Shown here in pieces: positions 6,776-13,917 of a DNA stretch of 29,587 nucleotides. Where the stretch lies: NCBI GenBank assembly GCA_900767375.1, contig CAAFYX010000004.1:1-29587 (forward strand), given 5' to 3'. This DNA comes from Rikenellaceae bacterium (GTDB taxonomy: Bacteria > Bacteroidota > Bacteroidia > Bacteroidales > UBA932). Below the pieces are notes generated by a model that was not told the origin of the DNA, searched no databases, and saw only the letters and a program-made list of their open reading frames with translations. The number at the start of each line of letters is the position of its first letter. Positions within the stretch are counted from its first letter, which is position 1. The position numbers and the translations under genes were made by a program.

Positions 6776-9180
6776 CAGAAGATACTGTCTATTACGTCGT
6801 TGATAGTCTTGACGTATATGAACTCAAGGCCCTTCACGTAGATTTCCTTGATATCCTCTATATCCTTGCGGTTGTCCTCGGATATGACGATGGTAGTGAC
6901 TCCGGCACGCTTGGCAGCGAGGATCTTCTCCTTGATGCCGCCTACCGGCAGCACTCTGCCGCGCAGCGTCATCTCACCTGTCATCGCTATTCCGCTCTTG
7001 AGCTTCTGGCCGCGGAGGGCGGACACCATGGAACTTACCATCGTGATACCGGCAGAAGGTCCGTCCTTCGGTACAGCTCCTTCAGGCACGTGGACGTGGA
7101 TGTCCTTCGCGCCGAACTCCTCTCCGGTGATGCCGGCGAGCTCAGGATGAGCCTTTATATATTGGTACGCGATGGTGGCGGACTCCTTCATCACATCACC
7201 GAGGTTACCCGTCATGGTGAGGGCGCCCTTGCCCACGCTCACCTGGCTCTCGACGAAGAGGATTTCACCTCCCATGGATGTCCAGGCCAGTCCGGTGACT
7301 ACACCGGGAGCCTCGTTACCCTTCTGCATGTCGTGGTAATTGGTAGGCAGGCCGAGGTATTCCTTCAGATGGTCAGGAGTGATGGTCGTCGGATATTCCT
7401 GCTCCATCGCAATCTTCTTGGCCGTCACACGGGCGATCTTGGCAATCTGCTTCTCAAGTCCGCGGACGCCTGACTCGTGGGTGTACTTGTCGATGACAGC
7501 CTCGAGGCCGGCCTTGTTGATCTTCAGCGCCTTCTTGTCGATTCCGTGCTCTTCGAGCTGCTTAGGAAGCAGGTAGCGCTTCGCGATCTCAAGCTTCTCT
7601 TCTGCGAGGTAGCCGGTTACATTGATCATCTCCATTCGGTCGAGCAGGGCCGGCTGGATGGTGGATGTGGTGTTCGCGGTGGTTATGAAGAGGACATTGG
7701 ACAGGTCGTAGTCGATGTCCAGGTAGTTGTCGTGGAAGGTGGAGTTCTGCTCGGGGTCGAGGGCCTCCAGCAGGGCGGACGACGGGTCGCCCTTGAAGTC
7801 GCTGGCGAGCTTGTCGATCTCGTCGAGGACGATCACAGGATTGGAGGTTCCGGCGCGGCTGATGCCGTTCAGGATACGGCCTGGAAGGGCACCCACGTAG
7901 GTTTTCCTATGACCTCTGATTTCCGCCTCGTCGTGCATTCCACCGAGGGAGATGCGGACATACTTCCTTCCGAGAGCCTTGGCGATGGACTTGCCGAGGC
8001 TGGTCTTTCCCACTCCCGGAGGGCCGTAGAGGCAGAGGATAGGCGATTTCATGTTGCCCTTCAGCTTGAGGACGGCGAGGTACTCGATTATGCGGTCCTT
8101 GACATTGTCCAGACCGAAGTGGTCGTCGTCGAGGACCTTCTGGGCATGCTGAAGGTCGAGGTTGTCCTCGGACACGTCCCCCCAGGGGAGGTCGAGGATG
8201 AACTGTATGTACTGGTACTGGATGCTGTAGTCCGGGGAGCTCGGGTTGTATTTCTCGAGCTTCGCCATCTCCTTGTCGAAGATCTCGCGGATCTCAGGCG
8301 TCCAGTTCTTTGTGTCAGCCTTCTGGCGGAACTTCTCGAAATCTCCGGTTTCGTCCATTCCGAGCTCCTCCTGGATGGTGCGGAGCTGGTTGTTGAGGAA
8401 GTACTCGCGCTGCTGCTGGTCGATCTCGCACTTGGCCTTCTGGTTGATCTCCTGCTTGATCTTCAGGAACTGGGCCTGGATGTCGAGAACGGTCAGGAGC
8501 TTCATGGCGCGGACCTTCACGTCATCGTACTGGAGGAGGTCGGCCTTGTCGGTGAAGTTGTCGACCTCGATGGTGGTGGCTATGAAATTGACCAGGAACT
8601 GGAAGTTGTCAATAGAGCGGATGGCGGCTATGGCCTCCTTGGATGCGAAGGATGAGGACTTGATGATGGTGGCGGCCTTTTCCTTGAGGGACTCGGCTAT
8701 CATCTTGTTGTCCAGCGAGTTCTCACCCGTCATAAGGTCCTGCAGATAGTGGACCCTGGCGACGATGTATGGCTCGTAGCTCACCACGCTGTCGATGGAG
8801 AGCCTCTTGAAACCCTGGAGGATGGCTGTGATGGTGCCGTCCGGCATCTCCAGAGTCTTGACTATCTTCACGACGGTGCCGTAACGGCTGAGGTCCTCGA
8901 GCTGAGGGTCCTCGACGTTCACGTCCAGCTGAGGGACGGCACCGATGAAGAGGTTGTTCCTTTCCGCCTCCTTGATGATGGCCACGGATTTCTCGCGGCC
9001 GATGGTGACAGGAAATACGGTGCCCGGGAATATTACGGCGTTCCTCAGAGTGAGGATGGGGAGCGTGTCAGGCAGGTCGGCCTCGTCGATCTTGAGAGGA
9101 CCGTCATTCTGCATGACCGGGATGATGTTGACCTCCGCCCCGGCAGGGAAAAGGAATTCGTTGTATTTATCGTTTATCAT
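6775..9180 (-). CDS. lon: ATP-dependent Lon protease
   Basis: An 801-residue LonA protease degrading misfolded and regulatory proteins in the cytoplasm. An N-terminal LAN substrate-binding domain (about residues 38-240) and a helical linker precede an AAA+ module with Walker A GPPGVGKT (386-393), Walker B VIVLDEIDK and a sensor/arginine-finger region. The C-terminal protease domain has the Ser-Lys dyad: Ser709 in KDGPSAG and Lys752 in GGIKEK. It is the first gene of an operon with ung, coaD and the thioredoxin-like gene. A 13-bp palindrome identical to that at alr/YugP lies 30-42 bases upstream of its start, pointing to specific regulation. Confidence 0.97.
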   Translation of the reverse strand: MINDKYNEFLFPAGAEVNIIPVMQNDGPLKIDEADLPDTLPILTLRNAVIFPGTVFPVTIGREKSVAIIKEAERNNLFIGAVPQLDVNVEDPQLEDLSRYGTVVKIVKTLEMPDGTITAILQGFKRLSIDSVVSYEPYIVARVHYLQDLMTGENSLDNKMIAESLKEKAATIIKSSSFASKEAIAAIRSIDNFQFLVNFIATTIEVDNFTDKADLLQYDDVKVRAMKLLTVLDIQAQFLKIKQEINQKAKCEIDQQQREYFLNNQLRTIQEELGMDETGDFEKFRQKADTKNWTPEIREIFDKEMAKLEKYNPSSPDYSIQYQYIQFILDLPWGDVSEDNLDLQHAQKVLDDDHFGLDNVKDRIIEYLAVLKLKGNMKSPILCLYGPPGVGKTSLGKSIAKALGRKYVRISLGGMHDEAEIRGHRKTYVGALPGRILNGISRAGTSNPVIVLDEIDKLASDFKGDPSSALLEALDPEQNSTFHDNYLDIDYDLSNVLFITTANTTSTIQPALLDRMEMINVTGYLAEEKLEIAKRYLLPKQLEEHGIDKKALKINKAGLEAVIDKYTHESGVRGLEKQIAKIARVTAKKIAMEQEYPTTITPDHLKEYLGLPTNYHDMQKGNEAPGVVTGLAWTSMGGEILFVESQVSVGKGALTMTGNLGDVMKESATIAYQYIKAHPELAGITGEEFGAKDIHVHVPEGAVPKDGPSAGITMVSSMVSALRGQKLKSGIAMTGEMTLRGRVLPVGGIKEKILAAKRAGVTTIVISEDNRKDIEDIKEIYVKGLEFIYVKTINDVIDSIF

Positions 9181-9209
9181 ATATATACGGTATCAATGAT
9201 GGTTCATAC

Positions 9210-9222
9210 TGACAAAATGTCA
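9210..9222. promoter_or_regulatory. Second copy of the TGACATTTTGTCA palindrome, upstream of lon
   Basis: TGACAAAATGTCA on the plus strand is the exact reverse complement of the core between the YugP and alr promoters. Its centre is 36 bases upstream of the lon start. HU, the divergent gene, starts 186 bases away on the other side, so lon is the likely target. Binding by a regulator is inferred. Confidence 0.5.
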
Positions 9223-9288
9223 TAATGCAGGCGTCTCCGACCGCGGGCATTATATATGTCAATCTCCATGCCATCGGGCAGTCAAATA

Positions 9289-9296
9289 CAAAAGTA
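9289..9296 (-). promoter_or_regulatory. Possible -7 element of a lon promoter
   Basis: Minus-strand TACTTTTG fits TAnnTTTG, but no TTTG is seen at the expected -33 distance. If it is used, the leader is about 100 bases and the palindrome at 9210-9222 lies inside the transcript leader. The rest of the 227-base HU/lon spacer shows no gene. Confidence 0.3.
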
Positions 9297-9329
9297 AGAA
9301 ATGTTCTGATAGAAAAATGCATATATGAT

Positions 9330-9360
9330 TTTGATTATTAAAAAAATAACTCTATTTTTG
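9330..9360 (+). promoter_or_regulatory. Promoter of the HU gene
   Basis: TTTG (9330-9333), 19 bases, TATTTTTG (9353-9360): a full match to the Bacteroidota consensus. It gives a leader of about 40 AT-rich bases with no Shine-Dalgarno. Confidence 0.8.
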
Positions 9361-9407
9361 CATCCCATTTAGATTTTACAATCCGAATATTATTAAAAAA
9401 CAATATT

Positions 9408-9686
9408 ATGACTAAAGCAGAAATCGTAAACGAGGTTGCAAAAGCAACTGGTATTGAGAAGATTGCAGTACAGACCGTTGTAGAGTCGTTCATGGACTGC
9501 GTTAAGGATTCACTCTCAAAGGGAAACCCTGTATATCTCCGTGGATTCGGCAGCTTCATCATCAAGCACAGAGCTCAGAAGGCCGCTAGAAACATCACCC
9601 AGAAGACTACCATGACCATCCCTGAGCACGACATCCCTGCTTTCAAGCCTGCTAAGGTTTTCGTTGCTTCAGTCAAAGAGAAATAA
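9408..9686 (+). CDS. HU/IHF-family DNA-binding protein
   Basis: A 92-residue histone-like protein. The N-terminal helices (MTKAEIVNEVAKATGIEK) and YLRGFGSFIIKHRAQKAARN lead into the DNA-bending beta-arm. The arm ends with the conserved PEHDIPAFKPAKVF segment, which carries the intercalating proline region. It would act as a dimer to bend and compact DNA. A strong promoter lies upstream. Only 20 bases separate its stop from the small COX24-like gene with no hairpin between, so the two are probably co-transcribed. Which HU paralogue this is cannot be told. Confidence 0.95.
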   Translation: MTKAEIVNEVAKATGIEKIAVQTVVESFMDCVKDSLSKGNPVYLRGFGSFIIKHRAQKAARNITQKTTMTIPEHDIPAFKPAKVFVASVKEK

Positions 9687-9706
9687 TTTTTTAAAACTTT
9701 AAGATT

Positions 9707-9796
9707 ATGCCAAACGGAAAGAAACACAAAAGGCATAAGATGGCCACGCACAAGCGCAAGAAGCGTCTGCGCAAGAATAGACACAAGAAGAAGTAG
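9707..9796 (+). CDS. Tiny basic COX24/AURKAIP1 (mS38)-like protein
   Basis: A 29-residue reading frame: MPNGKKHKRHKM, then ATHKRKKRLRKNRHKKK, with more than half the residues Lys, Arg or His. Its composition and KMATHKRKKRLRKNRHKK pattern match the AURKAIP1/COX24 C-terminal domain known from mitochondrial mS38 and from a very small bacterial ribosomal protein of actinobacteria. In Bacteroidota such a gene commonly sits between HU and RNase G, as here. A role as a small-subunit ribosomal protein is inferred from that homology. It is too short for most gene finders, and the context supports it strongly. Confidence 0.82.
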   Translation: MPNGKKHKRHKMATHKRKKRLRKNRHKKK

Positions 9797-9813
9797 TTTT
9801 TCTTGGTCTGCCA

Positions 9814-9832
9814 TTTTAGCAGTCTGCTAAAA
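9814..9832 (+). other. Stem-loop 1 before the RNase G gene
   Basis: TTTTAGCA, GTC, TGCTAAAA forms a perfect 8-bp stem with a 3-base loop. It is followed by GAGAAGGG, not by a T-run, so it is not a standard intrinsic terminator. It may stabilise the upstream mRNA or serve as a processing site. Confidence 0.5.
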
Positions 9833-9835
9833 GAG

Positions 9836-9868
9836 AAGGGTCTGGCCACATGCGGGTCAGCCCTTTTA
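9836..9868 (+). terminator. Stem-loop 2 before RNase G, terminator or attenuator
   Basis: The stem AAGGG(T)CTGGCC pairs with GGTCAGCCCTT around a 7-base loop and is followed by a short TTTTAG tail. No consensus promoter is visible between it and the RNase G start at 9901. It may therefore reduce rather than end transcription into that gene. Confidence 0.5.
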
Positions 9869-9900
9869 GTTTATATCGTTCTTTAAAATGTAATTTCCTG

Positions 9901-11460
9901 ATGGAAACTGAGAAATCCGAAAAAGACCTCATCGTCGACGTCGGTTCGACTGAGGTTCAGATCGCCTTGATGGAAAACCACAGGCTGATCGAGCTGAACA
10001 AGGAATCCAGTCAGGGACACACCTATTCGATCGGAGATGTTTTCCTCGGAAGGGTCAAGAAGATAATGCCGGCGCTGAATGCAGCGTTCGTCGATATCGG
10101 AGACGCCAAGGAAGCGTTCATCCACTACCTGGACCTGGGACTTTACTTCAACTCCTTCGACGAGTTTGTAAAAAAGTCCAACCAGAACAGCGACCTCCAC
10201 GAGCTCTACTCGGGTATCAAGATCGGTCCGGCACTCCCGAAGGAGGGCCACATCGAAGAGATACTGAAGGTGGGGCAGATGATAGTCGCCCAGATAGTCA
10301 AGGAACCTATCTCCACGAAAGGATCCCGGCTGACCGCGGAAATTTCATTGGCAGGACGGAACATTGTACTGCTTCCTTTTGCAGAAAAGGTAAGCATATC
10401 CCAGAAAATCGTTTCGAAAGAAGAGAAGAAACGACTTGAGACGCTCGTCAGGAGCATACTTCCAAAAAACTACGGAGCCATCATCCGTACAGCGGCCGAA
10501 GGAAAGAATGCGGCCGTACTGGTCGGAGAGCTGCGCTCTCTTATAGAGAAATGGGAGAGTTCCTGGAAGGACATCGCCAAGAACAAGGGTGTCAGCCTGC
10601 TCTTCACGGAGTATTCAAAAACCACTACTATCCTCAGGGACCTGCTGAATGATTCATTCACAAATGTCCACGTCAACGACATCAAGGTCTACGAGGAGAC
10701 GAAGAAGTATATTTCCCTGATCTCACCGGAACAGGAGAAAATTGTAAAGCTCTACGAAGGCAAAGAATCCATCTTTGACCATTTCGAGGTCACCAGGCAG
10801 ATAAAGAGTTCGTTCGGGAAAGTGGTCCCGATGAAACAGGGCACCTATCTTGTGATCGAGACGACGGAAGCGCTCAATGTGATTGATGTCAACAGCGGAA
10901 TCCGCGCGAAGACAACCGATCAGGAGGAGAACACCTACGAGGTGAACCGTTTTGCGGCAGAAGAGATCGCCAGACAGCTCAGGCTCAGGGACATGGGAGG
11001 AATAATCATTGTCGATTTCATCGACATGGAGTCCGGCGAGCACCGGAACAACCTCCACAAGTACATGCAGGAGCTGATGGAAAGCGACAGAGCCAAGCAC
11101 AACGTCCTACCGCTCACGAAGTTCGGCCTGATGCAGATTACCAGACAGCGCATCCGTCCTGTGACACAGATCAACACCGAGGAGACCTGTCCTCTCTGCC
11201 ACGGCACCGGCAAGATATCGTCAAGCGCGGTCATCGACGAGCAGGTGGAGAAGGATCTCGAGGACCTGGTGAAGGAGAAGGGGCACAAGTCCCTTACCCT
11301 CAAGACAAGTCCGATTCTGGGAGCTTATCTGACACGCGGGCTCAACTCGTATGTCAGCAAGTGGAAAAGGAAGTACAAATGTAAGATCAAGACAGAAGAA
11401 TGTAATGATTTTACAGTCCTGCAATATGAATTCTTCAATGAAAAAGGAGAGAAGCTGTAG
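9901..11460 (+). CDS. rng: Ribonuclease E/G family endoribonuclease
   Basis: A 519-residue single-strand-specific endoribonuclease for rRNA maturation and mRNA decay. Near the N-terminus is an S1-like RNA-binding region (GDVFLGRVKKIMPALNAAFVDIG). The catalytic domain carries the metal-binding aspartates in NVIDVNSGIR and VDFIDMES. The zinc-link CPLCHGTG used for tetramer formation is present. The long C-terminal scaffold of E. coli RNase E is absent, so it is RNase G-like in size. The ATG at 9901 (METEKSEKDLIVDVG) is chosen because an upstream in-frame ATG at 9850 lies in the loop of a stem-loop and adds non-conserved residues. The stop codon lies in the loop of the shared terminator with rluD. 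Confidence 0.95.
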   Translation: METEKSEKDLIVDVGSTEVQIALMENHRLIELNKESSQGHTYSIGDVFLGRVKKIMPALNAAFVDIGDAKEAFIHYLDLGLYFNSFDEFVKKSNQNSDLHELYSGIKIGPALPKEGHIEEILKVGQMIVAQIVKEPISTKGSRLTAEISLAGRNIVLLPFAEKVSISQKIVSKEEKKRLETLVRSILPKNYGAIIRTAAEGKNAAVLVGELRSLIEKWESSWKDIAKNKGVSLLFTEYSKTTTILRDLLNDSFTNVHVNDIKVYEETKKYISLISPEQEKIVKLYEGKESIFDHFEVTRQIKSSFGKVVPMKQGTYLVIETTEALNVIDVNSGIRAKTTDQEENTYEVNRFAAEEIARQLRLRDMGGIIIVDFIDMESGEHRNNLHKYMQELMESDRAKHNVLPLTKFGLMQITRQRIRPVTQINTEETCPLCHGTGKISSSAVIDEQVEKDLEDLVKEKGHKSLTLKTSPILGAYLTRGLNSYVSKWKRKYKCKIKTEECNDFTVLQYEFFNEKGEKL

Positions 11461-11480
11461 AGCTTCCCTCCTTTTTTATT
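11441..11480. terminator. Bidirectional terminator between rng and rluD
   Basis: The stem AAAAGGAG-A-GAAGCT, loop GTAG, AGCTTC-C-CTCCTTTT has one internal mismatch. It is flanked by T-rich tails on both strands (TTTTTTATT on plus, TTTTTCATT on minus). It includes the rng stop in its loop and touches the rluD stop at 11476, so the two convergent genes share it. Confidence 0.75.
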
Positions 11481-12549
11481 CTTCAGGAACAGGGCCTGCA
11501 GCCACATAGGAGCGCCATTTTTCAATGAGCGAGACCATATCTTCCGGCAGAGAGGAATCGAACTGGCACCACTTCCCGGTGCGGGGATGGACAAAGCCCA
11601 GGGTCTTTGCGTGAAGCGCCTGGCGCGGACATATCTTGAAACAGTTCTCGATGAACTGCCTGTATTTGGCATAAATGGTCCCCTTGCGTATCTCGGAGCC
11701 GCCGTAGCGCTCGTCATTGAACAGAGGATGGCCTATATGGCTCATGTGCACCCTGATCTGATGCGTGCGGCCGGTCTCAAGCTTGCACTCGACCACCGTC
11801 ACAAAGCCGAAACGTTCCAGCACCCTGTAATGGGTCACTGCGTGCTTGCCCTTCTCGGGATCGTCATATACCCGGAAGCGGAGGCGGTCGTTAGGGTCGC
11901 GGCCGATATTGCCGTCGATGGTTCCTTCATCATCCTTGAGATTCCCCCACACGACTGCGACGTAACGCCTGTCGATAGAATGCTTGAAGAACTGGCTGGC
12001 AAGGTTAAGCTGAGCCTCATCGTTCTTTGCAACGACCAGAAGTCCCGACGTATCCTTGTCAATACGGTGAACGAGGATACCCATCCTTTCGTCCTCAGCC
12101 TCGGGGCCCTGGGAAATGCCCAGATGATACGCCAGGGCGTTGATAAGGGTGCCCTCGAAATGGCCGTGACCGGGATGCACAACCATCCCCGCGGCCTTGT
12201 TCACAAGAAGTAAATCATCATCCTCATAGACAATGCTCAACGGAATGTCCTGAGGAAGGATTTCGAGACCGCGCCTGCGGTACGGCATCACGAAACGGAT
12301 GACATCTCCGGGGCGCACGATATAATTGGCCTTGACTATCTTTTCATTGACACGGACGTACTGTTCCTTGATGGCGCACTGGATACGGTGGCGGGAGGTG
12401 TCCTCCATATGAGTGGACATGTACTTGTCCACACGCATAGGCTCCTGCCCCTTGTCGACATTGAGCCGGAAATGCTCGAACATCCCCTGCTCGTCATCCA
12501 CCGGCTGACCGTCCAGTCCGTCTATCTCGTCGTCCAGGTAGTCCAGCAT
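11476..12549 (-). CDS. rluD: RluA/RluD-family 23S rRNA pseudouridine synthase
   Basis: A 357-residue enzyme with an acidic N-terminal extension (about residues 1-30, MLDYLDDEIDGLDGQP). An S4 domain (about 37-95, MRVDKYMSTHMEDTSRHRI) and the RluA catalytic domain follow. The catalytic aspartate lies in HRIDKDTSGLLV, and TGRTHQIRVHM is the conserved late motif. RluD homologues modify helix 69 uridines of 23S rRNA; assignment to RluD rather than RluC rests on the S4 plus overall layout. The ATG directly abuts the stop of the PASTA gene, with no base between, which suggests coupled translation. Confidence 0.88.
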   Translation of the reverse strand: MLDYLDDEIDGLDGQPVDDEQGMFEHFRLNVDKGQEPMRVDKYMSTHMEDTSRHRIQCAIKEQYVRVNEKIVKANYIVRPGDVIRFVMPYRRRGLEILPQDIPLSIVYEDDDLLLVNKAAGMVVHPGHGHFEGTLINALAYHLGISQGPEAEDERMGILVHRIDKDTSGLLVVAKNDEAQLNLASQFFKHSIDRRYVAVVWGNLKDDEGTIDGNIGRDPNDRLRFRVYDDPEKGKHAVTHYRVLERFGFVTVVECKLETGRTHQIRVHMSHIGHPLFNDERYGGSEIRKGTIYAKYRQFIENCFKICPRQALHAKTLGFVHPRTGKWCQFDSSLPEDMVSLIEKWRSYVAAGPVPEE

Positions 12550-13335
12550 CTATGGGAGTCGTTCAGGATTTACTGTAAGGTAGAGGGAGACATCGGATCC
12601 CATCTGTATAGGAGACTGGGACGCTACCGGGCTCTGCCTGTATACTACAGCGTTGAGGGAATCGGTGAAAGTCTTCACGCTCTCGTCAAACACCAGCCTC
12701 TTGACATTCAAGGAATTGTCATGGATAAGGTCCACCGCCCTGGAGTATTTCATTCCGATGGCTCTCGGGACATATGTCCTGCTGTCCGAAGGGTCGAGTC
12801 CCACCACGAGGTCGATCTCGGTGCCGCTCTCGATCTGGCTCCCCGGGAGCACAGCCCTTCCGCGCCTCTGCTGGCCGAGAACGTTGTTTGTAGCTATATC
12901 ATTGACATAAAGCAGCCTTCCCACCTGCAGGCCGCGCGTGGAGAGCACTCCCCTGGCCTGGCGCATGGAGTACCCGACAAGGTTAGGCATTACGACCTTC
13001 TTCGGAACCACGGCATTTGTGGTAAGCATGATCCTGCGCCCTTTCTTGACGGTGGCACCGGCCCTTGGAGACTGGCTGAAGACAGCTCCCTTCGCCATGC
13101 CACGGACATACAGGGAATCCTTCACCTCTATCCTCAGTCCCGCCGAATCGGCCAGATGCTTGGCCTGGGCGAGCTGGACGTTTGTCATGTCAGGGACGAC
13201 AAGTACCTTCCCGTGACGCGTGAATATCCCGAGGAAGATGCTGGCCAGAACCGCAAGCCCCACAAAGAAAGCCACGGCACCGAGCAGATTCTTCAGAATC
13301 CAGTGAGATTTCTTGACATTGTTCTCTTCTTCCAT
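12550..13335 (-). CDS. Membrane-anchored protein with three PASTA domains
   Basis: A 261-residue protein with a short cytoplasmic start, one transmembrane helix at about 13-37 (WILKNLLGAVAFFVGLAVL) and an extracytoplasmic part of three PASTA repeats (about 43-110, 111-182, 185-258). Each repeat shows the VPDM/MPNLVG/VPRAIG opening and the QSP-type ending (FSQSPRAG, VYRQSPVA). PASTA domains bind muropeptides or beta-lactams in PBPs and Ser/Thr kinases, but this protein has no kinase or transpeptidase domain. Such a stand-alone PASTA protein next to rluD is common in Bacteroidota. The cell wall link is inferred from the domain. Confidence 0.9.
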   Translation of the reverse strand: MEEENNVKKSHWILKNLLGAVAFFVGLAVLASIFLGIFTRHGKVLVVPDMTNVQLAQAKHLADSAGLRIEVKDSLYVRGMAKGAVFSQSPRAGATVKKGRRIMLTTNAVVPKKVVMPNLVGYSMRQARGVLSTRGLQVGRLLYVNDIATNNVLGQQRRGRAVLPGSQIESGTEIDLVVGLDPSDSRTYVPRAIGMKYSRAVDLIHDNSLNVKRLVFDESVKTFTDSLNAVVYRQSPVASQSPIQMGSDVSLYLTVNPERLP

Positions 13336-13357
13336 AACGCAGTGAGATTATCAGGGA

Positions 13358-13387
13358 CAAAGATAGTAAATATTTACCTTTCTGAAA
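13358..13387 (-). promoter_or_regulatory. Promoter of the PASTA-rluD operon
   Basis: Minus-strand -7 box TATCTTTG (13365-13358) with TTTC (13387-13384), one mismatch to TTTG, at a spacing of 18. It overlaps the last codons of the FTHF cyclo-ligase gene. The predicted leader is about 15-20 bases. Confidence 0.5.
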
Positions 13388-13916
13388 GCACGGAGTCCAC
13401 GATGATGTCACACTCCTCCACCGGTACCCGCTCCACCAGCTGGCATCCGAAGCACACACCCACCTTGGGACAGCTCAGAAGCGGCAGCAAACGGTCATAA
13501 TAGCCGCCTCCCCTTCCCAGTCTGCGCCCGGCCCCGTCAAATGCCATACCCGGGACAATGGCAAGTCCCACTTCGGAAGGGCTGATCTCCGCAGCCCCTT
13601 CCGATGGCTCCATGATCCCGCGGTATCCGGCCCGGACATGCACTCCGTCGTATTTCCTGAGCTCAAGCCTCTCCCCGACCACGACAGGAAGGGCAATGAC
13701 CTTGCGCTCCCCCCACCTCTTCAGAAGCTCCTCCGTGCCCACTTCGTCGGGAAGCGAGCTGTATGCCAGCACTACTCCGGCCTCACGGAACTCCGGCAAT
13801 GCCTCCAGGGCCTCCAGGATCAAGCAGGAAGCGGCCCGGCGCTCCCCGTCGGACATGAGGGTCTTCCTGCGGCGTATCTCGCGCCTGAGCTCTTTCTTCT
13901 CCTCGACTGTATCCAT
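13374..13916 (-). CDS. 5-formyltetrahydrofolate cyclo-ligase
   Basis: A 180-residue ATP-dependent enzyme converting 5-formyl-THF to 5,10-methenyl-THF (YgfA/MTHFS family). It has a basic N-terminal helix (KKELRREIRRRKTLM) for ATP phosphate contact, a central VLAYSSLPDEVGTEEL block, and the C-terminal signature VPGMAFDGAGRRLGRGGGYYDR, which contains the glycine-rich ATP loop. It starts one base after the lnt stop, so it is in an operon with lnt. The length is as expected. Confidence 0.93.
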   Translation of the reverse strand: MDTVEEKKELRREIRRRKTLMSDGERRAASCLILEALEALPEFREAGVVLAYSSLPDEVGTEELLKRWGERKVIALPVVVGERLELRKYDGVHVRAGYRGIMEPSEGAAEISPSEVGLAIVPGMAFDGAGRRLGRGGGYYDRLLPLLSCPKVGVCFGCQLVERVPVEECDIIVDSVLSER

Positions 13917-13917
13917 C

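Noticed and set aside
7477..8655. A 392-codon plus-strand frame opposite lon
   Set aside because: Val/Leu/Glu/Asp-rich low-complexity product and exact antisense position to conserved lon domains; no promoter or motif.
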